From assembly GCA_013400155.1 (NCBI GenBank), contig VXBM01001543.1, positions 95,243 through 159,242 of the forward strand: DNA of 64,000 nucleotides, given 5' to 3'. Both the position numbers and the translations under genes were made by a program. This document shows positions 1 to 13,239 of this stretch, in pieces. Position 1 is the first letter of the stretch. Each line of letters opens with the position of its first letter. The notes beneath the pieces are model-generated. The model did no database searches and was not told the origin of the DNA. It saw only the letters and a list, made by a program, of their open reading frames with translations. The DNA is from Helopsaltes ochotensis (Eukaryota; Chordata; Aves; Passeriformes; Locustellidae).

Positions 1-3000
1 ACAATGTAAATTGGAAAATGTTGTTATATTTAAATACTGTTCTTATTGAAACTCATTGGGGCATCAGAGATAGGAATGGCACTGAGATACCTAGCTAAAG
101 TATATTTTAGTGGGAATTAGTCAGAATTAGTCACTTGAATATCTTTGATGATTTGGTTCTAAATCCATCCATGTGCTGTTTTGAAGAGCTTTTCAAACCC
201 TAGAAATGTGGCTGCAAGAAGGAACATGCTGGAACATACAGGGCAACAACTGTGTTACAGGTGGCCACACGGCACTCTGGAACAAAACCACAACCCCTTC
301 CATGTCTACATACAGGACTTAATTCCACATGCTTTTCTTGGACTGAAAAAATCAAACTTTTAGCACCATTCTTTCCCCAGGTAATTTCCAAGATTAGTAG
401 GAAGTTATTGTGTGATCATGTATCTTGGTATACAGCCCAGCTGTCAAGTCCAAGATAGGTTTAGCATCAGAGCGGGCAACACACATCACCCAAGAGTCAG
501 GATCTTGTTCCATGCAGGAGCCTGGCTGCATCCTGCTCTGCCTGAGGCTCCGTGCCAGCTGCAGAGGCAGCCCTGGCACACTCCAGAGCCATGGCCAGCA
601 CTTGCTGCTGCTGCACAGGCTCGGCAGTGCACGGGGACCTGCATCTGCAGCCCAACACTGCAAATCCGCCGCTTGGGTGAATTGCAGCAAATCTCCTCTG
701 CATTCAGAAGGAGGAAACTACAGCTAAGCTCTCCTGGCTGGTTTTGAAGGAACTGACAACCAAACCACTTCTCTAGATTTTCTCCACTAACCTGATTGCC
801 ATTTAATGATCTTTCGAAAGCAAAGGAAGGATTCTTCTCTTCAGTTTACTTTTCATTTTGTCTGCATTACAGTGATGTAGTAAAGTCCTCTGAGATCAGC
901 TCGAAGGACTTGATGCATAAATGTATTTTAAATTGCATAAATTTCCAGATGGTATCCAACTTTATGTTGGCAACCCACACCAGACAAAGAGTACTGCAAG
1001 ACACCATTTTCAGTAGTTTCCTTTCATTCAAAGTTGTTCTACTATGGTAACTGCTCTTCTATTTCTCTTTCACCATATTCTCTGGCAACATCTATAACTT
1101 CAGTACTATTCTCTTATGCTAAAAAAAAGTAAGACAAAAACCTTAAACACTATGCTGACTCCACTTTTGCTAAAGCACATAAAATAAAATAACTTTCTGT
1201 CAAAGCGTGAGAAGTCATTTTTTTCTTCCTCTTTTCTATTCTCCAAGTAGCTTGTCCAAAAAATACTATTTTTAGACAGACAGATTTTTAGATGAGTGCA
1301 CTTTGCATTCATTTAACACATAAAATAATGGAGGGATTTGCTACAAGCTGAGAGAATATTAAAAGCTTTTAGCATATCCTTGTAAGAAGCTTCAAACCCA
1401 TTGGGTATACTATGATGATCACTGTTCACTCAGTAGTCACTGTCTTTAGCTCATGAATAAAGTAATACCCTGAATCATTCTCAAGAGCCTCATTGCATTT
1501 CTGGCCATGAAGTCTACAGTATTTATTCCAATGCCTCCCATGTCTCATCTTTTAAAGATGTTAATAAATGTCTTAGAAAACCAGGATGAACTGCACCACT
1601 TTCCAAAGAAACAAACAGAAAAAGGAAAGGGACAAAATATAAGAGTGTAATGTGTTAATCATGCATATGTGTTAAATGTGTTAGCGTTAACAGAGCCATG
1701 TGTTGGAGACATGAGGTATGAAAGTCAAGTGTGCTTGGCTTGAGGTATCAGAGACTAGGGAAGAAACAGAGGGGATTGCCATTCATTCCACTTTGAATTG
1801 ACTGCCACAGGGAAGTATTTGGCTCAGATCCTATCATAGATGTTTACTAAAAAAACAAACTCACAGAAGTTTCCAGAGTACATTTAGGAGTAATTTTCGT
1901 ATAGCTGACCTAAGATCAAATCCAATACCAATTTTAAGTGCTTAAAAGTTAACTTTCATCAGATTTAAATTTCATCAATCCTGTGATGATATCCACACCC
2001 TAAAAAATAAGGCTAATTTGCTGTAAAATACAGGATATATAAATTCAGAACTTACATGCCCTCCCTTTTATCTTTGCTATTGAAATCAGACAGGTACCTA
2101 CAAAAGGCAGTTTAGTTCTCCTAGGATTTGCGTCACATTGCAGAAGCAGATATTTCCCTTTACACACTATAGACAATGCCTTGAGACTGGTATAGGGAAT
2201 TTCAGGTAAATTATATATAAAGCATGTGGAAAGATATACATATGCTTAAAGGATTTCAAGCCTACTGGCTGGTATTCTGAGTTGGGACTTATCTGTAAAC
2301 CCCAAAACAAAGCAGAAGACATCACAGTAGAAATTAAATAAATTAAATTAAATTAAATTAAATCCTGCCATCCTTAAGGATGAAATAACTACTCTGTGCA
2401 TGAGGAAAAATATTATATTTTGACAGCACTTATCAGCAGCTGATAGAAGCAGTGTTAGGTATTTGTGGTTGAGACAGCAAGAAGATAGATCTTATCCCAT
2501 GGAAATAGGTGGATTAACAGAAGAATGGTGACATTTAATGATGAAAACTATTTTTTAAACTAGGTTTTGTCTTTCTCTCTAGACAAATTGTAAAACCATA
2601 TTGATTTTTTAAAATAAATGTATGAAAAATAATTAGCCTGCATGTCAGTGTTTTAATGAAAACCTAAGTTTTTCCACAAAAGGTAATAAAAGGAAAATCA
2701 AATTCTAGTAGCTCCACCCACCCATCTATAATTTGTAAGCAGACTTGGCAGAGTCATTAATCCATCATTAATGGCATGTTCAGACTATTAAAAAGAATGC
2801 TAAGTAAATAGAATGAGAACAGTAAATGCTTGATTTTACTGTGCCAAAATTTGAAGTCTTACAGTATTCTACTGGGAAAAGGTTGGTCTCAGACTTCTAC
2901 CAATCTTTAATGCTTTAATATTCTTTAATGAAGTAAGGATCATTTCAAACTGTTTTTAAGGTGACAATGCTTTAAAATATGCTGGAAAATACTGCAGCAT

Positions 3001-6000
3001 TTAACAAAGTGAATGCAAATTCTTCATACAATCCAACACTGTTTTCAGGACAAGCTGAACGTTTATAATTGCTAATTGACAGGACAATCTATTTCCTTCA
3101 ATGAAAATGTTTCATATGTGTAAACATTTCATTAATATATATACTGTTACACAACTGTAGTATTTAATATTTTAAATATCTTCTTCTGTTTTTATATGTT
3201 TCTCTTGTCTGGTTAAGAACAGCAGATAAAGGAAAATGTATTTTTCTTTCTCATTTTATTGAGCATCATCAGAGTATTAGGAGGTCATACACATTTACAC
3301 TGAATAAGAAAGACAAATGTGATTGTTATCCTGTACAGTGGCAAAAAACTTTCATCAAAATGATAAATTCAAACAAATACTTCACTCTAAGATCATGTTA
3401 TATTAATAAGTGACTTTTAGATTAAATTCTCTGCCCCAGTTATCTTAATAGCCAGTCTATATTTATAGTCATTGCGGCAAAAATTGTTCAATTTATACTT
3501 CTGCACATTCATGAACATTTACACTTCAGGAAGTTTTTAGAAAATCAAATCACACTAATAAGTAAGGCACAGTTCCTTGGTTTAGCAAGTTATGGCCTAG
3601 TTTCTCCATAAAATGATCATAATGACCCAATTCTCTTTAAAAGAAAAAAATCACAATCACTTCTTATTTCATGTAGATTTTCCTTAAGGATTACTGTATT
3701 TGTCTTTCATATAAAACACATGTTTCTTGTAATCAAATAATATGATGACAATTACTAAAAATATATCTTCGGTTAATAATCTAACAAGAATTTAGCAGAC
3801 TTTATGCTGTGAAGATTATAAAGCATTCCTATAACCAGGAGGGACAGCTCTTCACCTTGCTGATGAGTATTTTATAATTAAAAGTTCCTATAATATTTTT
3901 TCCATTACTTTTGATACATTAGGAATAGCCCTACAATCACCATAAAATTATGTATTGTAGTGGGAAGTTTATGTCAAAGCTCATTGTAACTTTTGTTTTG
4001 AAAATATATGTTAGTTACTATATTTCAGTTTCATTTTAAAGACACTACCTCCTTGAAAACATAACCCAGACTTTTTATCTATATTTGTCTAGAACTTAGT
4101 AATGTTATAAAGAGCTCTGAAGAGAGCTGTGATTGAAGGAGTTTGGAGGAGGATCAGTTCACTTCAGCTAGCATAAATCCATGAAATATCATGAGTTGGC
4201 TCATTTTGTCATGTTGAGTGTGATTACTCTACAGACTTAATAGCACTTTATGCTATTGTTTACAGCCTGATGTTACTCTGCTTTTAGGCCATATAACAGC
4301 ATTTTCAGACATTTCCATTCATCAAGCCTACAAGGGGCTATATGTCAAAACCAGCAGCAGCAAAGATGCCAATGGTAAGACACTAGGCAAATGTTTTCCC
4401 ATAGAGACAAAAAGCAGAAGAAATAACAGGCATACTTATCTTTATTCAGTTCATCTTTCAGGAATATTTTCAGTGAGAAAGAAAATATCCAGTGAATCTT
4501 TAGGTATGAGGCATACACACTGATGCAATTGAAAAGGGCACTCTTTCTGTTTGAAAGAATTTAAAGTCATACACATTTTCTTGGCCATTACTACTGATAT
4601 CACTGCAGTTTAAAATGCTTTGGCTCTGTTTACATATTATTTGTGTAGCTGAGCACACCGAAGTAACCTCTCAGCAGGCCACCTGAGCCTTTGCAGGTGG
4701 AAGCAGCATGAGGAAGTGGCCAGTGGGAGGGAGGTACAGCTTGTTACACGTGTGACTACTCCAGAAATCATATCTTCACAGATGGTATGCAAAGGAAGCC
4801 GTTGTGTATGACCTCTGAGGCAGAGAAAACAATTTAAGTCCTGTTAATGAATAAATTAATACTTTAAAAAAATGTTCAAAGGCTTGGTTTATCTATTTGA
4901 CTGACAGAGAAATTAATCCAAATGCTTTGGCTCCCAGGACACCAAAGTAGTACACCCACCTATGAGAAAGGCATAGAGAAAAAGTGCTAAGATAATAAAA
5001 ACTGTTTCTAATAACTTCTGGCATATCTTTTCCTTATTCAATGTTTGCTCGTGCCTTTACTTCACTAATGCATCAATTCATAGCATTTTGAATACTTTCT
5101 GTTACTACTCTCCATCTCATAAAGAGAGTAGAACTGAAGAAATTCTAAGTTGAACAGCTGTGACAGTCAAAAAAAAAATTCTTTATAAAAAGTAAGGATT
5201 CAGTTTCTAAAATTAAATAATCAAAAGGTAAATTGCATAGGTCTTCAAAATCATGAATGAAACAATAGATGGTGATCAACCCTTTGTCCTCTCTTGAAAA
5301 TTTGGAGCAATGGAGCATCAGATGAAGCTGAGGAAAGGGAATTTCCAATAGAAATGGTTCTTCATATAACAGGTCATTGAAGTATCTAGCCCCTTTCCAA
5401 AAAAAAATGTGTTGGGAGCTAAAGGTTTATTTTGGTAACCTACGGCAAGCATCTCTCCTTCCTTAAAGGGTTTTGAGCACAATAGTCATGCTAGAGCTCA
5501 GAGAGCCCCAGAACTGAAAATACCTGAGTCTGGAAAATATTAAATGGATGGATCACCTCTGAGTACTAGGTTTGTTCTCTTCTCTAGCCACCTACTTTAG
5601 TCAATTATCTGGGTAAATAAACTGGATCTTTTTTTTTTGTGGTGGATTTGGAATAGGGTGTTTGTTTGTTTGTTTTGTCTGATACAGGATATAGGGACTA
5701 TTCTAGTTTTTATGTTTTCATTTTGGTTTTCAATAAAAAGGGAGAGGGTAAAACCCTTTATTGTTTGAGTCTTTCTGTGTTCCTCTAACAAGTATGCAAT
5801 TTAGAGCTAGCCCAATTCCCAGTTACCTATGACTCATTTTAGAGAGCTCTCAAAGAAGTTTTCAAAGGAAAAATAAAATACAACATCTTCAAACAAATCT
5901 CTCAAAAACCCATTCTGGTCATTTTACAAGAGCTGGACTTTCTCAGTCTTTATTAAAAAGGAATATAATTAGTTTAAGCAACATTCTGGATTTCTGGTAT

Positions 6001-9000
6001 AAGGGTAATTCACAATTTAGAGTATCAGTGAAGCAGAGAATTTCTATCCACTGCTTTAAAATTAGTTTTCCAAAATATAAAGTCATATCCAAGAATAAAA
6101 GTTTATACTCCTAATGAAATAAAATTAAGAAATATTTTTTTGCAGGACGGTGTCTCAAAACAGAAAGATAGGGATCGTGTGCAATATAGATGACCTAGAG
6201 GCAGAACAAACTAGAGAACAAACTTGAAAGCTAAGAAAGGTTTTATAAGAAGGAGATACAGAGTATAGAGAATAGTACTTTGTGGATAGAGTTCAAGTTC
6301 TAAGAGATGAAAATCCTTTGTAGGATATCTGTCTTTCAGTTATTCTGGAAATTATTACAGTCTTTGACATGATGAAATTAAGACAGAAGGGAAAGGCAAT
6401 AGGTCTGGCTCAAATTCCAGTAGTCTGTGTGTCTCATTTCAAGTGTAAGAATATTTAGAGCATTTCAAAAATTGCTTGATTCAAGATTCCAATACCAGCT
6501 GGAATAAATACTCAGTAAGATTTCAGTTTCTATCAAGTAATTATGGCTGGTTCAGAATATATTTCAAGTTTGGTTCTATGAATTGCTTATCTAGAAAATT
6601 TTTTACTTTAACATGCTTTCTAAAAAATTCAGAAAAGCTTTCTAGCATGCACACTATCAAAGCTCATGAATTTTAATAGTGAGTGTTTAACACCAAAATA
6701 CATGATTTAATAAATAAAACAAGATTTCCTTGTTTGATGAAATCTGGATGGACTCTTACAAATGAGGTTCAGACTTCATAAAGGTTTCAGAAATATTCCT
6801 GATTTTAAAAAGCTGCATGGATAATAGATACATTTTTTTGCTATTATAAACCTAATCCAGAAGGTCTGAGGGAAGGTTTAGCTGCACTAATTTCTCTGGG
6901 ATTGTTCATTACTTCTTTACAGCCCAAATTTCTGCATTGCTTCTGATAAAAAACCCCCATGGTTATGAAATTCTGTGCATGTAACAGAAGCACGGAGTTG
7001 GCCATAGGACAGGCTTTGCTAATCAGAGTGTTCCTTTTCTTACTTTCACGCTCTTTGTATCAGAGTCATTGCAATTACTCTGACATACACTCTTTAAGAA
7101 AAGTGAGTACTTACGATTCCACAGGCCCCTGCCTTTACAATTTTTGTTTCATCAGTGTGCTGCAGCAGACAAAAAGAGCACTCCGTTAAATTGTGGAGAT
7201 AAACTCAAACCAGTATGCTGACAGCTGGTGGGACAACCTCACTAGATAAGAGAGGCCATGATGATTAGAATGGGGTCTGAAATCTCTGAATCCCCTATAA
7301 TAGCTGAGCTGCATGATCTGCACATGAAATGTAGATTTTCTGTTTCATGGAATCTCTTTCTATCCTGTACTTGGAGAAAGATGGAACTGGTTATCTGAAG
7401 TAACATTAAAAATTACGGTCTGATTTCATACGTTTACCTTACTTCACCCTATTTTTTCCTGATGTTTCATATCCTTTACTCTTCACCCTGGTAACAGCAC
7501 TCCAAAGCTTGCTTGAATATTTAAATAAAGAAATATCTTTTGAATAATGAAATCAACTCTTCTAATTCTTCATCTCCCAAGACTACAGATTATCTTACTA
7601 TAGATTTTCTTCTCTCCCAAATGGTATGGAATTTGAAGCCTTACAGAAGAAATGAGGAGTTAACCTTTCTTTTTAATCTCCCTGTAACTACAAAAAATGT
7701 CCTTATCTCTGTCTCTGGAAACACTTTCTTCTGTTTTTCTTTGGAGATGAAGAGTTACCAAAAAGTCAACTTTACTCATGAAATATAAAAAATATTACTA
7801 AAGGATTTTTATGGAGGCAAAAAGTATCAATAAAAATATTGTGTCTTTTTTAAGATTTTGCTTTACATGCTACTAGCTATTCTGAACTAACAAAGTCAAC
7901 CGTACTGGAAACATGTATGGATTTCACACAGGGAGAGACGACTGAGAAAAAATTTGTCATTTCACGTGCTAAATCATTTCTGCCTGTAAAGAACTCTTTA
8001 TTTTATTATTTTGAAATTCATAAAATCCCTAAAAGAAATGTTGTTTTATAATAAGTGAATATCACTTATTTCAAATAATTATTTGCCAAAGCAGTCACCT
8101 GATAAATTTCCATTTACAAATATTTACCCTAGTGTGCATTGTTTCTCATTTTATCCACTCTATTCTCAGGTTAGGTTTTCTTTCCTCTACTGAGCAATTT
8201 TTTTTCACCTTTTTCTTCTCAGATACTGTCATCTAGTTCTGGTATGAGAGTTTAGATCAATCAACTGGAACTATCAGATTTTGCAAGGAGAAGCTGATTG
8301 CCTTGAGGATGGCAGGTGATATTTGTCAGTCTAATTGGAGCCCAGCAGTGCAAGAAAGTTGAATCTGCCTATGAATCTGCCAAAGTCCAGTGTTAGAAGA
8401 GGAAGAATAAGGCTTAAACTACAGTAAACAGCTGTGCAACTTTACGACAGCCACTAATTTGTTGTATTTCCTGTCTTCATGTTACACCCCACAGAGCTTG
8501 TTGCAAACAAATTTTCACGAGTGTCTTCAATTAAAACAAGCTGTGATAGATTGTTCATTTGAATTCATGTTTTAAACGATCTTGTTGAGCTGACACCCAA
8601 CTGGAAAGAAGGAAGGAAGTTATGGAGCAATTGTCAGCATTTCGACAGGGATACAGAAGATGTCATCTCTATCTGCTGGCTTTAAGTAGAAGCTTATTCC
8701 CAGCACTGCCAGGGCTTTGTGCATGACTTGTGCAGAAGGCAACTGAAAACCTAGTATGGTAGTTAAAACACTCCTTTAGAGGTGACAGTATTAAGCCAAA
8801 ATTTTTCAGCCTGAGCAGAGAACTGAACTTGATTTTTCCCTCTCCAGTAGTCTTCTGAGACTCTTAGACAGGAGGGAAGCTGGATCTCAGCACTTTTATA
8901 CGGTAAAGAAAATACATACACTAGGCTCGTGATTCTACACAGCATCTTGAGCTCAGAACACCTACAGATGAGGTACCCCAGCAGCTAAATTCTAGGAGCA

Positions 9001-9656
9001 TATTATCTTTATTATTTTTGCTTTTTTAATCCCTAATTTTTTTTTTCCTCTGAAGTTAATGGATATTCCCAAAGAGGAATGAAATAGAGAGAGAGAAAGG
9101 TACCAGAAGAGAAAGGGCACAATCTTGCAAGCATGTGTTCTGTCTGCAAGACATATGGTATGTGGTAAACACATAACTTCATCCAAAGTAGCTACGTCCT
9201 ACTGGCTACAGACAGCATGTCCCAGTGTTAATGACTATTCAGAACCCTCCTCGAACCCACTTCAGGAATTTATGACTACGCCATAAAGATGGAGGATTTC
9301 TAAATATTAAATACTGAAATTCCATTACTGTCTCATTGATGATTTATTCACTGGTTTTCTGCAGGGGCTTCAGCCATCGAACCAAGATACTTCTCAGGGT
9401 AAAGTAGAAGTTTTCAATGGACTCATGCTCTCAGATAAAGCTTAATACATTTTTTCGTACATGACAGACATAAAATGAAATTAAGTGCATTACTCTAAGA
9501 AGTTTAATCTCTGCAGACCATGACATTTCTTAGATTTCTGGAAAGGAAAATTTCTTTCCAGTGGAGAATGTGAAAGTGTATCTGTCCTATCACTGTAGTT
9601 TAAATTGGATAAATGTCATACGAAATCATGAAAAAATTACATTGGAAATAGATCAC

Positions 9657-9658
<2 letters not shown>
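1..9658. other. AT-rich single-copy DNA, no gene seen
   Basis: This stretch is AT-rich and non-repetitive to the eye. It holds no recognisable exon, RNA gene or transposon. The interval 440-740 is locally richer in G+C, with a few CpGs (around 470, 550, 625-635 and 667-670). Open frames of about 100 codons overlap there on both strands, as expected where stop codons are scarce. Short low-complexity tracts occur at 5630-5680 (poly-T, then GTTT repeats) and 9068-9100 (GA-rich). Very old, unrecognisable repeats cannot be excluded by eye. Whether it is intergenic or intronic cannot be told from the window. Confidence 0.6.
2331..2363. repeat. (AAATT)n microsatellite
   Basis: About six and a half units of a five-base AAATT repeat, with one interruption (aaata) near the start. 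It is an ordinary pentanucleotide microsatellite and is likely to be length-polymorphic. Confidence 0.9.

Positions 9659-9689
<31 letters not shown>
9659..9689. repeat. Poly-T homopolymer
   Basis: An uninterrupted run of 31 T. It could be the poly-A tail of a retrocopy inserted on the minus strand, since the 3' side would then read ggtaaggtta... in reverse. I could not identify a parent gene or a flanking target duplication, so it is listed only as a homopolymer. Its true length is uncertain because long homopolymers are error-prone in assembly. Confidence 0.9.
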
Positions 9690-9690
<1 letters not shown>

Positions 9691-11532
9691 GTAAGGTTAA
9701 GAACTAGGGCACAGAATGACACAGAAATACAGTAGAGGGTAAAGAGTTGAAACAGGAGTCCACAAGGACTTGTGGATGTTGTTAGCTGATTTGACCTATC
9801 CTCTTCCGACCTTCAATTCTTTGTATTAACCTGTAAGTTACCTTACTTCTGCTCTGGTTAGGACATTCAAGAGGAAAACTTGTTCAAAAAAGGAACAAAA
9901 ATATCTTTGTTCTTTTGTACACATACATTTATTGGCAGAGTCATAGCCTACAAGTCACCTGTTGCTATTGTTAAAGCACAATATATTTGATAGGATATAT
10001 ACTGTTTTATACTTGCTTCACATAAATACTTAAGATGTCTAAACAAAAACTTTCAATCTGGTAAAAAAATTCTTTCTTTAGATCAAACAGAGTAACTCAA
10101 TCCTAGCAAATCTAAATTCAGTTATGTAACCTAGCATCACAAACACAAATAAGTTTAGGTACTAAATTGCGAATTTTAATTACACCTAGAGTCGTGACCC
10201 TCAGCTATCACCTTTTGGTTTTGACTTCAAGGCTCTCAGCACCTTCAGATTTTGCTCCTGTGTGCCCAGGGGGTTTCTCAGCTATTGGAGAAGTGGCAAT
10301 TCTCACAAGCTCTTAACCTATTGTTCCCTGTCCCTCTAGCTCCGTGTTGGACAGGCCTGGCCTGTTTGTAATGGCAGGATAACAGATGACAAGAGCAAGT
10401 CAGGAGCATTGACAGAACCCACCAGTGGGTACGCTCATATCAGCAATGATACAGACATATGAACCATGAGAGCAGAGATGAAAATTGTCAGGACCAATGA
10501 GATGACTGAGATTTTGAATGGAGACTTAATCTCCACTTATAGAATAAAATGAGTGTAAACTATTTTGAAAATGCAAATTAGGCTGATTATGCCTCTGACC
10601 TTTTCCTTATGTGTGCACACATGGCTAGAAAACCAAGGCTTTCTAATTCTTTGGTGTCATTTCACCTGAGAATTGTCAATAAATCACCTGAGAAATAAAA
10701 GCTGAATATTTTATTCTTATGCTGTTCCTGTCTCAGATAATTTTATGGTATGTTGGTTATTTTGACCCTGTCATACACCTAGTATCAGTTTTGATTGAAG
10801 GAAGCCTAAAAATTTCAAGGTGCACTTTTCTTCTTTCATACAGGTTTTTAAAAATAATGACAAATGCATAGCAAAACTCTTTGGCTCATTTAAGTTCACT
10901 AATAAACCAGATGTGCTATGAATTAGTCCTTAGGGTCCAATATGCAAATATTGATGGTGCCCATAGTCACTGGACCCTACTTCTTATAATTGTTTTTACC
11001 TTAATTAGCTTCTATTATCTCCCATAAGAAATCCATTTTCCATTATTATATCTGATGCATGCAATGCAGCACATATCAAGGGTTTAATGGTCTGCCTTTT
11101 GAACAATTGAATTTAATCTCCTTTATGATTCTTAGGAAGACTTGAAGATAATAAGACCATGAGAATAGAACAGTCACTGATCATTTTCAGCCACTGAAAA
11201 CTAATACAGAGGCTAACTGGTCCCTTGAAGCAAGTCCACCTATCTATCATATACACACAAGATATTCCATCATAAATATTCTCAGGTGGCTTCCTAGTTG
11301 CAGGATTAAGAAAAGCTTTGCCATAATTATGTTACAATGAAAAAAACAACACAGATTTAATAGCAGAATTTTATTCACACTCTGTTGAGTCCTGCTGCAA
11401 AGAAATGGTATTCAAGTATGAAGGGTAGTTCCCAAATTATAGCTTTGTACAAAGGGATGGTACATTATTATCATCTGCAAAGTAAACTTTATTATTGAAT
11501 GAACATTCTTCCTCCTTTCAAATATTTTTCTA

Positions 11533-11534
<2 letters not shown>

Positions 11535-11574
<40 letters not shown>

Positions 11575-11613
11575 NTTTTTTTTTTTTCCTTTTTTTTTTT
11601 TTTTTTTTTTTTT
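11535..11613. repeat. Long poly-T tract with an ambiguous base
   Basis: Forty T, then one N at 11575, twelve T, CC, and twenty-four more T. The single N inside the homopolymer indicates an unresolved base call or a minimal assembly gap, so the true length here is not known. This is the only N I saw in the window. Confidence 0.95.
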
Positions 11614-12650
11614 AATTTTTTTCTCAGCTGGTAAAATTATGACCTAATCCAACCATGTATTTGCCTCTACAGGACTTTTGTCCCATACACTGTCTTTACA
11701 GAGATAAAGTGATCATGCACAAATAATTGAAAGTAATTGACAGGTCTTGCTCTGGCCTTACAGTGTAAGTCTGCTGCCACCTATTGAAAAATCACAATTT
11801 TTGCAAGCAGACATGAATCATTTGAAAACAGATTGCAGGGGGAGCAGTATTGATGCTGTAGGGACCTTCTGTGGCAGAAAAATTAGTGGCTGACTGCACT
11901 ACTGGGAACACTGTGCAAAGTGTTATCAGTTCTCGGGTTGATAAATGAATCTGCGTACCGCGTCAATGGTGGGTAGCACTAGGGAATAGTAGTGATAATG
12001 TGCAATAGGCAAAGAGTAAACAAAAGTAGAGAAAAAAGAGAGGAGGTCATGTTTTAGGGATGTGATTTTTGTTTTCTCTCTCTGAAACATCAGGTTCACA
12101 TTTAAGGTTATCCAACATACATACATTACTAACTGGAGACAGCAAAAGAGGAGAGGACAGAATGGGGAATGCGATAACAAAGGCTATGTGCCAAATTCTT
12201 CATCTTCCTTTAGCCAGCATTTTCCCTTATATCATCCCAAGACTTCAAGTGCATCAGAGGACTTTGAAAAATAAGGATTCTTAGCTTTTATTCATTATCT
12301 ATTGTAGTTATTTTCTGATTAGAAACAAATTTGACACCATCTTAAAAATAATCACATTATTTATAAACATGAGTTATCAATATATATATAAACATAAGAT
12401 AATCAAGTCTTACGTTTAATCCACTAAAGAATTCCATTTGCAAGAATTACAGCCAAAAAAATGAAGCTCTTTACTAAATACTTCCAAATCCTCTATTTCA
12501 AGCAACCAGGAGATCATTTTATCTCAGCTTCCGGAAACTTAAATAAAGCATCCTTTATGGTTATTTTGTGATTGGTAAAACATGAAACTGAAACTGGCAA
12601 TTAAAAGGTCTTTAGTCTAGGGTTAGAGGAAAAACAAATCAACACTGAGA

Positions 12651-12755
12651 CTTTTGGGGGGTTTTATTTTGTTGGTGGGTTTTTTTTTTTTCCCTTTTCA
12701 TTAACAGCTCCTAAAGTTCCTTTTTATTATTATTGTTTTGAAGGGGGGGTGTGGA
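12651..12755. repeat. G/T-rich low-complexity tract
   Basis: A mixture of T-runs and G-runs (including a run of about 13 T near 12680-12692 and a G7 run near 12741-12748). It resembles other T/G or A/C low-complexity tracts in this window (5630-5680, 17026-17070, 25700-25890, 39431-39530). No transposon could be assigned. Confidence 0.6.
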
Positions 12756-13200
12756 AAGGAAGCAGAGTAAGAGCCATAATACCAAACATAAATCCCATGC
12801 CAATCTGAATAGATGTGGATTCCATAAGGGAACCTGTAACAAAACTGGTATCTGTAGATTTGGTGTTAGGACAATTGGGTACTGGAAAACAGAAAAGCAA
12901 AGGAAGGCAAACACTTTCTTGAGAAGAATTCATGTGGTACATTCCTGAGATAATACATGACAATTTTCAACAAAAAATAGCTAGAATGAGTTTTAAAAAA
13001 TGTTTTTCAGTCTTGGATTTCTGATCTTTTAAAAATAAAATTGTAGGTGTAGATTCCTTGGAAACAGATGTTATTTCATCAATAAACTGCCTTTGTGCAA
13101 ATTCTTTTTAAATGTCCATTCAGCAATCCTCTTTAGTCTGTTTGGTCCAGTTCAGTGGGGTACTATTACAATTACAGACTGGAACAATAGTGGCTGTTAC

Positions 13201-13208
13201 AAAAAAAC

Positions 13209-13236
<28 letters not shown>
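13201..13236. repeat. Poly-A homopolymer
   Basis: Seven A, one C, then 28 A. The sequence upstream was considered as a possible retrocopy body, but no gene or SINE was recognised. Listed as a homopolymer only. Confidence 0.9.

Positions 13237-13239
<3 letters not shown>

Noticed and set aside
9659..9840. Possible processed pseudogene with a poly-A tail on the minus strand
   Set aside because: No parent gene was recognised and no target-site duplication was found around the poly-T.
10930..10950. Octamer-like ATGCAAAT sites (also about 13517, 15137, 16542, 22443, 30296, 47331)
   Set aside because: An 8-bp AT-rich word is expected many times by chance in 64 kb of this composition.
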